Origin: Sisyra terminalis
Lineage: Eukaryota; Arthropoda; Insecta; Neuroptera; Sisyridae
Direction: 5' to 3'
Assembly (NCBI GenBank): GCA_958496175.1
Contig: OY292279.1
Coordinates: 13,268,001-13,332,000, forward strand
DNA: 64,000 nucleotides
Made by a program: the position numbers and the translations under genes
Part shown: positions 32,811 through 44,983 of the stretch, piece after piece
How the letters are laid out: every line of letters begins with the position of its first letter
How positions within the stretch are numbered: position 1 is the stretch's first letter
The notes under the pieces: generated by a model
What the model was told of the DNA's origin: nothing
Database searches by the model: none
Seen by the model: the letters and a program-made list of their open reading frames with translations, nothing else

Positions 32811-34744
32811 TCCGCAAAAAATGAATTTAAAGTCAAATACCTACTGTCAAAGTATTGATATATTTATTCTCTCCAAGTATAATACTTTATCACAAATAAT
32901 AAAGTTAATAAATGAGAAAAAGCAATCAATAAAATGTACCAAATAATCACTTCAGAGTTGCAATCTTTTTGTTTGCGTCAAATTTCATTCCAATATGAAA
33001 CTATTTGCCATGAAAATCAAAATTTTATTACAAATGAGCAAAACATTTGATCAATTAAATTATTTCTGCTATTTGACATTTGTATTCAACGTTTTGCAAA
33101 TTTGATATAACATTTGTAAAATTTTGTATAGAAACCGTCAAATTCGCTGTGAGTTTCATATGTTGATTGTTAAAAAAAATAATAAACACCATAGAAATGT
33201 TTAATTTCCTGGTTTTGCGGTCGTACGGTGTTAATGGTTTTATACAAAAGATTTATTATAAACAATAAATAAATAAATAATTTATTTAACTCCGAAACTG
33301 TTTTAATCAACTAATTTTGAGGCGATACAAATCTATTAAATATATGAATTATAATCATTTAAAAAAGCCTGTGTAAAAAAATTCTGTTTAAGATTTGCAT
33401 TTGAATAATAAAGAGGAGTATTTCTCCAATTATGGGACGCGCCCGACCAGTATAGATCATGGATAAAAATGAAATTTGAAGGGATAACTTAATATTTCGA
33501 TTAGCATTACTAATATTTCTAGCCTTTAACTCTTAGAAAACTAAGAGGGGATACAAAAATTTAATTTTTTTAGATGGGTCTGAATTGAGGCAACCATGAA
33601 AATCACTGTGGCAGTGATTTAAACCAAAAACCATTAAACCATTAACCAATTTTTTATTTCAAATAATATTAAAGCAATGATTCATACTAAAAATAAAATA
33701 ATCCAAGCAAATGCTTATAATAATGAAGAAATTTAAGGAATTTCAAATTTTCCACTTTCAAGGATTTTTTCTCTGTTTCGAATAACTGTGCAAGTTCTTA
33801 AATTTGGGGATCTTTATATGACATTGTCCCCGTAAATAGGCATTCGTTTGAAAAAGAGTTATTTAATCTAATAATAACGTATATAAGCCAAGCAAAATGA
33901 TATCTTATTGTTGCCACGTTTTATTTACCCCTTTCCGTTCACTTTCTTGTAGATATTTGCTACTATATACTGAGCGTTACCTCGTCTTTTGCCTTTTGAA
34001 GAAAATCATATTTACCTTCTGCAAGATTAACCATTCCTTTTTTAACTGAATAGTCATATAGGCAACATTCATTATTTGTTCCTTACTCTTTTTTTCCATT
34101 TTCGAATCCTTTTCCTTAATTTTTTCAATGTATTTTGTTGTATTCATGCGCTAGTGTAGAATTATCTACGTTTAAGCTTGTAAGCTTTTAAGTTATACAA
34201 GCTAAAATAGGTTGTGCTGTATGTATTTTCTGTAAAAATGGCATAAAATACTTATCTTTTTGCGTTTCTAAATAATTTTTTTTAACGTTCTACAACTCTC
34301 ATTGCAAATCCTGAATTTCAGTTGCTAAATTAATGAATTTGAATGCAATAAAATTTCAAACCGGGATCAATTAATAACATTTGTGAAACTGCAAGAAAAA
34401 AAACTTAAATTTAAATTTCAATAAAAAATCAAACATACCAAGTGATTTTAGAACATAGTTTATATTTTCATTGGATATAATTTATAAATCGTTACTATAA
34501 TATATTTAACTTATTATTTGTCTAATATTTAACACTTTAAATTAGGTACATATATGCTTATTGTCAACATGAAATCAAAAGTCAATATTTAATCGAATGG
34601 CTAGTGATTTTATGAAGTGGCTAATAATTAACAATCCAAAATATAGAATACAAAAAGTATAAATCATAATTTTAACACTGTTCCATCAACGTTCGAAGCA
34701 AATATTGAATGTAATTTTCAATATAAATTAGGCAATATCGTTAC

Positions 34745-35290
34745 TTACATTGATTTGGTAGTACGAGGGATAAACTGAAATGTTTTAACGATAATATTTT
34801 CAATATATTCTGAGGTATTTCGATTATTATTTCCTTTAATCACTATGTCGCTTAAGTTTGCGATTCGACACGACTCGTCCATTACACAGTGGGCATAAGT
34901 GATTATTTTAGCATTTGTAACTACAGCTCTCCCATACGGCAAAATACTATCATAGATAAATTATAAAACGGTAACCTGTAATAATTAATTTATAATTTAG
35001 TTAGAAATCAATATAAAAGCTAAATTTTACCTAATATGGAAGAAAAAAAAATTGAATCTTCTTCTTCAACGATAAAGCGATTATTTTAGAATTTCATTTA
35101 TCACTTTCGTCGGTTAAAATATGACTCTTGGGATATTATATTCGATCATCTATAGCTTTGAGAATTGTATGAAAAAAAGACAGCAACAAATTAAAAAAAA
35201 ATAATTTGCGTTTCTATTTGTACAATACCTACTCAAAATAGCAATGATATGAAATATTTCATGGTTTGACATATTTATTGAGTTCAGTTA
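34745..35290 (-). pseudogene. Protease paralogue exons 1-3, broken (copy A)
   Basis: A signal-peptide exon (start near 35270, M-K-Y-F-I-S-L-L-F then a stop), a decayed exon 2 and a decayed exon 3 (34942-34745) can be traced. Exon 3 keeps the His57 block as ITYAHC, but enters after a stop and loses frame before the Asp102 block (SNDIA appears in another frame). No exons 4-6 are available, since those downstream belong to the intact gene. It is a dead gene fragment, present almost unchanged at 49512-50060. Confidence 0.7.
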
Positions 35291-35629
35291 ATTGATTCAT
35301 ACCGCTGCTATAGACCTTTTTAATGTTTCGGGATAAATGCTAATTCAGTATTATATCACAAACTTAATAATATTCTCCATAAGAAATCGACTGACAAAAT
35401 TGTAATTATATACGAAAACCTATTAAAAATTACGTGAAAACTAACGATTATTAAGATATAAATCTACATCCTTTCCAACTCGTATATTTTTGGTGGTAAA
35501 ATTAAAGTTAAATTTGAAATATAAAATGTCTACAATTGTTATACAATAACTTTTAAAGTATGATGCCAAGACTATATGGAAAATAACAATTATGCAATAA
35601 AAACCGGAGAAAATTGAAAGATAAACAAA

Positions 35630-38600
35630 TTAAACATATCGAAGCAATACAATAATCATTATCATTAATATCATTGAGAATTTTGATTTTGAGCCCGAAT
35701 TTTTATTTTGATTTTGATTTTTATTTTGATTTTGATTTTGATTTGGATCTGGTATTGTCCTTGTCCAGTTATTAACACTTATAACCGACGCATAGACTCC
35801 AGGATGTTCAATGTAAGTCGTAGGAAAATACAAAGCTACACCAACTAGTTTATTATTACACACAAGTGGTCCCCCGGAGCCAGCCTAAAACAATAACAAA
35901 ATTATAGATTTAAAACCCAACCTTAGAATATAATGTTACCCAAAAAATTTTTTCTTTTGGATTTCCACGACGTTCAGCACAGAACATCAAAGGAAGGTAA
36001 GTCAATGGTTTGTACGCCACAATACAGTATTCCTGATTTTTAATTGTTTCGTTTATGTACATAAGATCTGTAGTCTAACAATTTGTTGGCTTGGTCGTTA
36101 ATTATTTATTGTTTTTATTTAATATACACTTTACCGCATCGATTTTACCCCATCCGCTTAAAATGCAATTTTCGCCTGCCTCTGGTGGAATAGTAGCCAC
36201 TTCTATTGGCTTTATATTTTTGTTGAATTCAATTGATGGGAATATCTAAAATTATAAAGTATAATTATAAAATTACATCAACGTTGTGTTTTTAAAATGT
36301 TAAATTTTACAAAAATTCAACAAATTTTTTATGACAAAAATTTTCAAAATGTTAAATTTGGTATAAAAGCCTCTTGAAACAAATATTTACACTAAAATTG
36401 GGTTCAAAATCGAAATGTACAGACAGACGTATGAATTTTAAATATTAGAATAAATTATGCTTTTGTGAACATCATATTAAGTACAGTTAAATTAATCACT
36501 TTCACAAGAGTAGGTACTATAAATGGAAAATTTCAAAAAATATAAACGATTTGTGTACTTATGAGAAATTATACTTCTTTGGTATAGTTTAAAAGATATC
36601 TTTAAGCCACTACCGTAGCCTCCTTCGGTAGTGCCTGAACTAGCACACCAGTTATAAGTGATTAGTCTTTTTAGTTAATACTTCTTTATTGATATTTTTT
36701 GGATCAGATATGTCTATATACCTCTAACAAAACTATTGAAACTCTTAAAACTAGAATAAAACTAAATCTTTGCCTAAATCTCCGTATAGACTTAGAGGTA
36801 CACAAAGTGGGGTCTTAATTGGCCTCGAATATTAACGCCAACAATGGTGACATTATTTTATTATAGAGTTACTATGTTATATATAAATTTACTTATTATT
36901 AACAATAGTTTTGTGAGCAAAAATTTTGTTCAGGATCCATTTAAGTTTGTCGTCCGTGATTTTAATTTGCTCTTTCTTTTTTAGTATGTCTTCTTTCCAC
37001 GTAAGCTTGCAGTCCAGATGAATTCGTAGATATTTTGCAGACTTTTCTCGTGGAATGAATTTATCGTTGACTTTTATTGTTGCGCATGATTGTCGTTTGA
37101 GGGTGACTTGAACTGATTTTTTTTCGTTTAGTGTAATCCCCCATTTATCACACCAGCCTGTTATGATATTTAAGTGGGATTGAATATGTCGTTGGATTAT
37201 TTTACTATTCTTGTTTGAACAGAGAATAACCGTATCTTCTGCGAATGTGGTGATTACTATTTTATCGTTTGTTGGCAAATCGCTTGTGAATATTAGATAA
37301 AGTAATGGCCCTAGAGCACTTCGTTGTGGTACTCCCGCTGCAATTGGTCGACATGACCTAGTTTCGTTACCAAATTGTACACGAAAGTATCTGCCGCGTT
37401 GGTAACTTGTTAGGATTTGGTGATATTTGGAAGGTAATAAAGAGTAAATTTTGGTGAGGGGGCCATTATGATACACTGTCGAATGTCTGTGAGACATCGC
37501 GAAAATTCCTATACAGAGTTGCTTGTTTTCCAGAGCGTTTTTGATTTCATTAGCCACTCTATGTACTTGTTCTATTGTGCTGTGGTTGATCCTTAGTCCA
37601 AATTGTTGTTGTGGGATAATTTTCAATTCATTGACGTCTTTGTTAAGGTGAGATGCAATGAGTTTCTCAAATAATTTGGAAGGAATTGAAAGGAGGCTGA
37701 TGGGTCTGTAGGAACAGGTCTTGGTGGAATCTTGGCCTGGTTTTAATATTAAACTAATTTTTGCCATGGTCGAGGGAAGTACTTCATTCTTAACATTGTG
37801 TTAAAGAGATATAAGATTCCCTTATGTCCAGCTAGAAGGAGAGATTTGAGAGCTTGACCTTAACAGACAAACTTGACCTTAACAAACTTGAGAGCTTGGT
37901 CTTCTTGATGTTAATTTGGTTTATTTTTCGTAAGATTTGCGGTTGGTTGATATTATCTGTTCTTTTTTTCTAAGGAGATTTTGAGTAAGAGCTGGGTGAT
38001 CCAGGAATGAGTTATTTGTAAACATATTTTCAAGGTGGTTAGCAAATTCCTCACATTTTTCTTTATCTTCGGTTATCCAGTGTTCTTTGGTGCTTCGGGT
38101 TGGCGTCTTAGGTGAAATCGGTTTTTTCGTGTTGCGTTCTGACTTCCAGACCGAGTTGTATGAGTCTGGAAAGTGCGTAAGTTGTGCAATATGCCGTTGG
38201 ATGCTGTCATTTTGTGTTTTTTCAAGCTTTTTGTTTGTAGATATTTACAGTGTTTTCGATATCGTCTTCGTTTTTTTAGTTTAATTTTGTGGTTTTAGGA
38301 TTGCTAACTGACATTTAAGAAATGGGTCGATTGGATTGGGCCGGAGCGTTTAAAAGATTCTTCCGCAGTTATTCTTCTGTAAAGAACGAATTTTAATTCA
38401 TATATTGGGTGAAATTTCCCTTTAAGGTTGTTTATATTTGTTTAAAATATTTTGAATCCCAGTTCTTCTAATTCTTCCTTGATTTCGTTAAGGTCAACTT
38501 CGTAGTCGAACCCGTTAATAACTACTCTTAGACCCTTATGGTTTTTAGCCTAGAACGAGTAGTAGTTTTTGTTATTTTATCCAGCTATTTTGAGACAATT

Positions 38601-41600
38601 GTATAGTCGGTTTCGTCAGAGAGTTGCAATTTTGTTTCAAAACGAGCACCATTTTTAAGATCAACAATGTAGTAGTATTTATTAATTTGACATTTTTAAA
38701 TTTGCGTGTAGAATTTGAGAACTACGTTCTCGTACAAGTATGGGTGGTGGTTTCGTTGTTTTAATTTTATTTGACGCCTCATTAATGATTGAAGTGGGTC
38801 AAATCTATTTCTTAATTCCACCCGCTTGTCCATTTCAGGGTTATTTGTAGTTGCATTATGCGGTGACGTAGCATTCGCTTTCGTTTCTTATTGATGACTG
38901 GAAAATATCGTAAAATAAAACTGTGGTCGACATTTTCCGTCTCAATTGTATTGGTTTCCATTCCCGATTTCGGGCAATTTTTGATTTCGGTTGTCATCCT
39001 TGATGGTGATGCTGGCTTCAGACAAACTGGCTTCGTTAGTCGGTAGTAATCATAATCACAGTCAGAGTTCTTAACTTTATGCATTGCCTCACGAAAACAT
39101 CACTGTTGCTTCGTTGAGAGGCAAAGAATTGTCTATTATATTTTTTTTTTCTTTTTTGAAGTCATAAAGTTTCTCAATAATTAATAAAAAGTTAATAATA
39201 TGTATCATTTAGTTCGTTTCACAAAATTCCCAATAATGTTTTAACAAACAATAAAATAACGGAAATAAAAATTGAACTGAACTATCGCCCGAAATTTAGC
39301 CCCTTATATACCGCAACCCAACGTTCTAGAATGTTTTGCTCGACGTTTCTAGAATTTTCGGGTGAAAGAAGTCACTAAGCCAATCGCGTGCCGGCATGAC
39401 ACAAAGAAAGACAGACTTCGTCCTTTTCTGTTACAGTATATTACATATCATATGAATTAATCATTTATCAATACAGCCTGGATTACATGTTTGAAAACAT
39501 TTAGCTTGTAGAAGTAGGTTGTCGCCATTAATTACCATGTATAGACAAATATATACAATCCTTAAGGGGCCACCTAGTGTGAAATTTCAAAAAAATCGAT
39601 TTTTTTTATATCTCGGTATTATATTTCATGATATTTCGGTAGATTATACCTTTAAAACTAACATATTAAAAATTCAAATCGATATCCCAAATAGTTTTTG
39701 AGTATAGCAATTTAAAGAGCAACCGCTCGGCAGCTAGTTAGTTTCATTAGCTACGAGACGTACTTGAGGTATTGTTCAGGGTCTACTGTCCCTTCCAGCC
39801 CTTATAACACGATTTCAGTTTCTATTGTTGGCTCTCAGGTATACTAAAATATATCATTATAATAAATTCTATAAATTTTTCGTTTACTGCCACGTAAAGT
39901 ATTTTCGGAGCCAGACATATTTAGTCTCATTGTGATCGTTGTATCGAGCGCTTCATAATTTTGCACGTGTTATTTTCCTGAAAATGAGTAATCAATCTTC
40001 ATATTCAAATCAAAAAGGAACTCAAAATGTTCCCAAGCATCGATCAATTGCAAAAAAACGCAAGTTTACCGGAAAAATCGATTTACATTTGACCAATCTA
40101 CTGCGAATACCAGTACGTCCGCAGAAAAGTTATTACATAATAATGACAATAATGTTGTGATTGACCCATCTCATGGATATTGTATTTTACAATTTTTATC
40201 AGTTTTCAGTGCAACTAGTAATTAAGTAGTGTGTAAAACTAGTCAAAAAAAAGTTACTTTTCATCAAGCAAGTCCAAGAGGCCTAGGGTTCAAAATTGCT
40301 ATTATTTGTGAATGTGGCGATTCGTATATCAATTCTGGACCAATGATTAATAACGCATTTGAAGTAAATAGACGTATTGTGGCTGTGATGTATTGTGTCT
40401 ATTGGGCATCGAAATAAATGAGATAAATCTTTTCTGTGGATTAATGGATCTAGCATGCAAATTTTACCACCAAACTTTTGCGGGATGTTTTACGAATTTA
40501 CAGATTGCAGCCGAAACCGTTTGTAAGCTCAGTATGCAGCAAGCTATAAATGAAGAAAAAGAGCTTACATTAAACGAAGAAAATTCGAAGACAAATTTGA
40601 CTGTTAGCGGCGACGGTACCTGGAAAAAACGTGGCCATACTTCCCGTTTTAGAGTAGTTACGCTGGCAGGAAAATACGGCAAGAAAATTCTTGATTCATG
40701 CGTAAAATCTACACATTGTCAGAGTTGTGTTTTTTGGGACAAAAAAAAAAGATAGCGAATCTGAAGCTTATGAGGAATGGCTATCATTACACGAAGAAGA
40801 ATGTGATGCCAATCATAAAGGATCTGCCTCAAAAATGGAAGTGGATAGTGTAAAAGACATGTTTGGTCGTTCCATTAGTAAATATGGTGTAAAATATACC
40901 CGCTACATTGGTGATGGTGATAGTGCCACCCACAAAGGACTTATAGATTTGAATCCTTATGATATTCCTGTTTCTAAATTGGAATGCTATCTACATGTGA
41001 AAAAAAGAATGGTAACACGTTGCCGAAATATAAAGAAAACTAATAAGAAGTTAGGAGGAAAAAGTAAAACATCACAAAAGTTAATTGTAAATTTAATAAA
41101 TAAACTCCAAAAATATTATGGTTTGGCTATTATGAGAAATCAAGATAATGTAGATGAAATGTATAAAGCAATCTGGGCAACATTTTATCATTTGTGTTCA
41201 ACTGACAATAAACCAAATCATAAAAATTGTCCAGAAGGCGCTGAAACTTGGTGCGTTTATCGCCGCGCGGAAGCTGAAGGAATCACTAGTACATTTAAAC
41301 ACGATTACCTCCCACTGGATCCAGAAGTAAAAGAAGCTATAAAACCTATTTATGAAGACTTATCTCGATATGAATTGCTTGATAGATGTAAAGGTAACAA
41401 TACTCAGAACAACAATGAAAGCTACAACGGTTTACTTTGGCACTTTTCACCCAAGCATCTTCATAATGGCCTCAAAACTATTGAATTGTCAAATAATTTT
41501 GCAACTGCAATATTTAATGACGGTTATTCGTCAATTTTGAAGATATTCAATGTAATGGGAGTGATAGTTGGACCAGCAGCAAGAGATTTAGTAGATTAGC

Positions 41601-44000
41601 TGTAAATATGATTTTAAACCACTTATAACAGTGAAAACGATCATTTTATCTTTAAACGCGTTTTTCTCAAAACAGCATTTTCCGAATTTGCTGCAGTGAT
41701 TACTGAAAAACAAATGGTCCGATCACTATCGAATATTTTTTACATGTTTTATATATAGTTCTCCGTACAATGACCTATCGATTTTTTGATCTGATCAAAA
41801 ATCGAACTTTGGCAGGCCAAAAACGATCAAAATTTTGGGTAAAATTCGACTTTTTTTTTAAAAAAACGCCGCCATATTGTCAATTTTTGATTTTTTTTTA
41901 TCGTAGGTCATTGTACAGACAATATCATCTAGTTTAACGAGATTTTTTTTTTTTTAAATTTTATCCACGGAGAAGGCCGGAATCACTGCAGCAGTGGAGG
42001 ACCTTTTTTTTCGCGCCGTTGGAGATCGTCTATAACTTAAAAAATATTTATTTTTTTTTCAAAAATTTCACTGTATATTCTTAAAACAAAGTAATTAAAA
42101 TATATTCTTAAAATTCTTAAACAATTAATAAAGTATTTTTTTTAATAAAAATTCTCAAAAATCACCTTTTTTTTAGGCTGTTACACTAGTTGTGCCCCTT
42201 AATAGCGACGTGCTAAAAATGGTAGTAATGCAATAGTAATTTGATATTTTATTTACCAATTTATATTTGTGTACTGAACTTGATTTTGGATTCAAATAAA
42301 GAAAAAAATATTGAAATTTAATGTATGAATTGCCTTTCCATACATTAGTTTTAGTACAATGAATAATTTCAAAAAAATATCGTTCCTCTAAATGTATTTT
42401 AATTCTCATGATATTAATAAAAGGCAAACGTAAGTAGTACTACATACAAAACATATATGTCAGCTAAGGCAGAATACAAGTATTGCTAACTAATACATGT
42501 GAATAAAATACAATTATTTTCTGAACTGAATTATTGATGCTATATTATCAACAGGAATTTTGATTTCATTCAATCAATCGCCAATTGTTACCATTTGTCA
42601 CTTGTATCAGCATTGTGCGGTGAATATTTCACGGGAAATTACTGGTTGTGTATTAATTAATCATTTGATATTATTTACTTATTAAATTAATGCTCACTGA
42701 TAGTACATCCTTATTTTTCCGGATAAACTAAACCAAAAATAAAAAAAAATATAAGGAAATATAAGGAAATAAAAAAATTGTATTTTTATCACCCCGCTTT
42801 TCAAAGAGGATTAGAGATTCGAGGGTGTTAAAACACTCGCGGATATCTACGTTTGTTGTACGGAATGAATTTCCATCGCATGTACTGAAAATCTAAATAT
42901 GTCCATTAGCGTCTATTAAGAAATACCTTATAAGTTCGGTTTTACTCCTTAGTAGACGTCAATTAGACTGTATATTTAAGTTTACCGGAATCTTTGGAAA
43001 TACTATGAAAAGTTTCAGTTAGTCAGTAATTATTGAATGGTTAAACTGCTAAAGGTGTTACATTCATAGAGAGGTCCCAGTTCTCCAATGCGTACATTCC
43101 AGACTTAGTTACTATCGACGAGTAGATGACGAATAAAAAAAATATTACGGTATAAATTTATCAAAGACAAGCAAGGACTTTACCCCGTCTAATATATATT
43201 CTAGAAATTAATCATAAAATAAAAGAGGTTTCAAAATGGTGTGATTAATTTTAGGACTAATAAAGTATTTAAAAAGGTGTCATAATGGGACATACGTTTT
43301 GCGTTTCTAAAATAATCGCAAAACTTTTGGCTAAAGTCTTACATAAAGTAAAAAATTTAAAAATCGTTTGAAATTTTGTTTCTCATGAATGTTATAAACA
43401 ATTTAAAAATGTCAGCTTACTGTTAACACAGCGATATCATTAGCGACATTCGGATAATTGTTGATGTACTGTGGATGAATTGTAACATTGAAAACTTTCA
43501 ATTCTGTCATTTTTTCTGTTTCTTTTATTGAGGTCGCTCCTCCAAAGACGAAAACATGTTCAGGCTTTAAGGCACGAATACCATCATGCACACAATGAGC
43601 AGCTGTGATTACTTTAAATTTCGTAATTATGGTTCCTTCACAGTTTCCATGTATTGTACGAATAATGAGGACCTGCAATAATCATTTTAGTTTAAAATCA
43701 AAATAAAATTTATTTTTTTACCATATATGGAAAATCGGAAATAGAGACTATGGTTGCACCATCTATACGGTTTCTTTGACGAGCATATTTATCTATTGTA
43801 TTGTCAGCATTAGAATGTAATGCGGTATCACCTATAACTTGGAGAATTTCTGATAAAAAGATAAAAAAAATAAAATTATATATATGTATATATAATATAT
43901 ATAGTATAGCAATACTATAGATATAGATATAGTATAGTAATGCTTGAATACCTGTTTGCAAGAACAATACTAAAAGTAGCAATGTCTTGAACTGTTCCAT
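35630..44000 (-). CDS. Chymotrypsin-fold protease paralogue, Asp194 lost, 309 aa (joined across 7.2 kb)
   Basis: Exons 1-3 (44000-43952, 43849-43722, 43672-43421) carry the signal peptide MEQFKTLLLLVLFLQT, a propeptide like that of the intact gene, His57 (ITAAHC) and Asp102 (NDIAVL). The next exons on this strand are 36245-36135, 36074-35940 and 35884-35630. They have compatible phase and give 309 residues in total. Their Ser195 block reads AGSGGP: Ser is kept, but Asp194, needed for zymogen activation, is Gly, so activity is doubtful. The tail has an Asn/Gln/Lys run (PDPNQNQNQNKNQNQNKN) and a hydrophobic end. The intron between exons 3 and 4 would hold a TTAA-flanked transposon and a dead Jockey. 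The join is inference: exons 1-3 sit at the start of duplication copy B and exons 4-6 in copy A. Expression could be lost. Confidence 0.5.
36370..36450. repeat. Dispersed-repeat tail in duplication copy A
   Basis: Matches the tail at 29360-29480 (CTCTTGAAACAAATATTTAC and GTACAGACA). Its counterpart in copy B is 51025-51105. Confidence 0.6.
36880..39090 (-). mobile_element. Dead Jockey-type retrotransposon in copy A
   Basis: On the minus strand an ORF1 remnant (39084-38812 and scattered pieces below) precedes reverse transcriptase (37767-36889). The latter has SYRPISLLSIPSKLFEKLI, QQFGLR, GVPQRSALGPLLY and DKWGITLNEKKS blocks. The catalytic YADD reads FAED, so it cannot polymerise. Stops, a 120-bp deletion near 38235 and a scrambled patch near 37850-37910 add to the damage. 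It lies upstream of protease exons 4-6 in both duplication copies, so it was inserted before the duplication. Confidence 0.8.
39562..42202 (+). mobile_element. TTAA-flanked DNA transposon, Mutator/Kolobok-type transposase
   Basis: The element 39566-42198 is bounded by TTAA on both sides (39562-39565 and 42199-42202). Its inverted termini start GGGGCCACCTAGTGT on the left and end ACACTAGTTGTGCCCC on the right. Inside is a broken transposase. A 4-bp TTAA duplication is a mark of Kolobok and piggyBac elements rather than classical Mutator. Since the transposase is not piggyBac-like, Kolobok is the best guess. Confidence 0.65.
39984..41599 (+). pseudogene. Mutator/Kolobok-like transposase, frameshifted
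   Basis: Successive frames (39984-40160, 40229-40417, 40393-40755, 40727-41599) read as one DDE-type transposase. Motifs are VSGDGTWKKRGHTS near 40602, YIGDGDSATHKG near 40906 with the second acidic cluster, ECYLHVKKRM near 40983, and NNNESYNGLLWHFSP near 41412. These belong to the family annotated as Mutator-like transposase domain proteins. There are at least three breaks: a shift near 40130, a stop near 40222, and a one-base change in an 11-A run at 40741-40751. It is therefore not functional as it stands. The sequence between 41600 and 42198 is its AT-rich 3' region. Confidence 0.7.
42203..43420. other. Region between transposon and protease exon 3
   Basis: Non-coding. 42.84-43.20 kb resembles 30.9-31.9 kb in the intact protease gene's intron and so belongs to the older duplicated protease unit. 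Otherwise nothing was recognised. Confidence 0.45.
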
Positions 44001-44752
44001 TGCTTGGTTTCTCAATTGAGTACCTGAAATTGATTGTTACGGACGCTATCATTTCTTTCGCTATTCAGCACTTTTAGATTGGTTAAGATTTTATTAAAAG
44101 TAAGTGAAATTTATGCAAAAATCGAAATATAAAAATAGATTTCAACACTTGCAGTCAAAATATTAATATTTTTAGTAATTTCAAATGTAACATTTCGTCA
44201 CAAATAATAAAATCAATAAATGAGAAAAAGAAATCAATAAAATGTACCAAATAATCACTTCAGAGTTGCAATCTTTTTTTTGTTTGCGTCAAATTTTATT
44301 CCAATATGAAACTATTTGCTGCTATTTGCCATGAAAATCAAAATTTTATTACAAATGAGCAAAACATTTGTTCAGTTAAATAATTTCTGCTATTTGAAAT
44401 TTGTATTCAACGTTTTGCAAATATGATATTACATTTGTATAATTTTGGATAGAAACCGTCAAATTCGCTGTGAATTTCATATGTTGATTGTTAAAAAAAA
44501 TAATAAACACCATAGAAATGTTTAATTTCCTGGTTTTGCGGTCGTACGGTGTTAATGGTTTTATACAAAAGATTTATTATAAACAATAAATAAATAAATA
44601 ATTAATTTAACTTCCAAACTGTTTTAATCAAATAATTTTGATGCGGTACCAATCTATTAAATGTATGAATTATAATCATTTCAAAAAGCCTGTGTAAAAA
44701 ATTGTCTGTTTAAGATTTGCATTTGAATATTAAAGAGCAGTATTTCCCCAAT

Positions 44753-44917
44753 TGTGGTTTTTTTAATGACATTTTCCTATTGTTTTGGAAATTTCTAGTA
44801 GGCTTGGGGGAAAAAGGGTATATATTGGGATGTAGGAATACTGGAGAGCAGTCAAGAAAAACAAATTGTATGTTGAAGAAGGTTAAGTCCGTGTGTGAAA
44901 AATAAAAGAATTTGACA
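44753..44917 (+). repeat. 5' LTR
   Basis: Begins TGTGGTTTTTTTAATGACAT, ends near TTTGACA, and contains AATAAA near 44911. It shares most blocks with the 3' LTR at 48259-48503. Confidence 0.6.
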
Positions 44918-44983
44918 TTTGGAAAATAAGTCTTTTTATTTTATGTTTGCGCAATTCGAACAACAAGCTCTTTCGGCAAAAAT

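Larger units (their letters stand above)
32890..39075. repeat. Segmental duplication, copy A
   Basis: 32890-33431 matches 44200-44753, and 33772-39075 matches 48504-52943 continued at 60748-61147, in the same orientation. The match to copy B is near identical over much of its length. It includes pseudogenised protease exons 1-3, protease exons 4-6 and a dead Jockey. Between 33432 and 33771 it carries about 340 bp that copy B lacks. Other differences: copy A has about 490 bp of Jockey (37296-37790) missing from copy B, and lacks about 120 bp that copy B has around 52370-52490. Confidence 0.9.

Noticed and set aside
34745..34942. Protease exon with ITYAHC considered as part of a functional gene
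   Set aside because: A stop precedes the exon frame, the frame is lost before the Asp102 block, and the duplicate at 49.5 kb has the same lesions.
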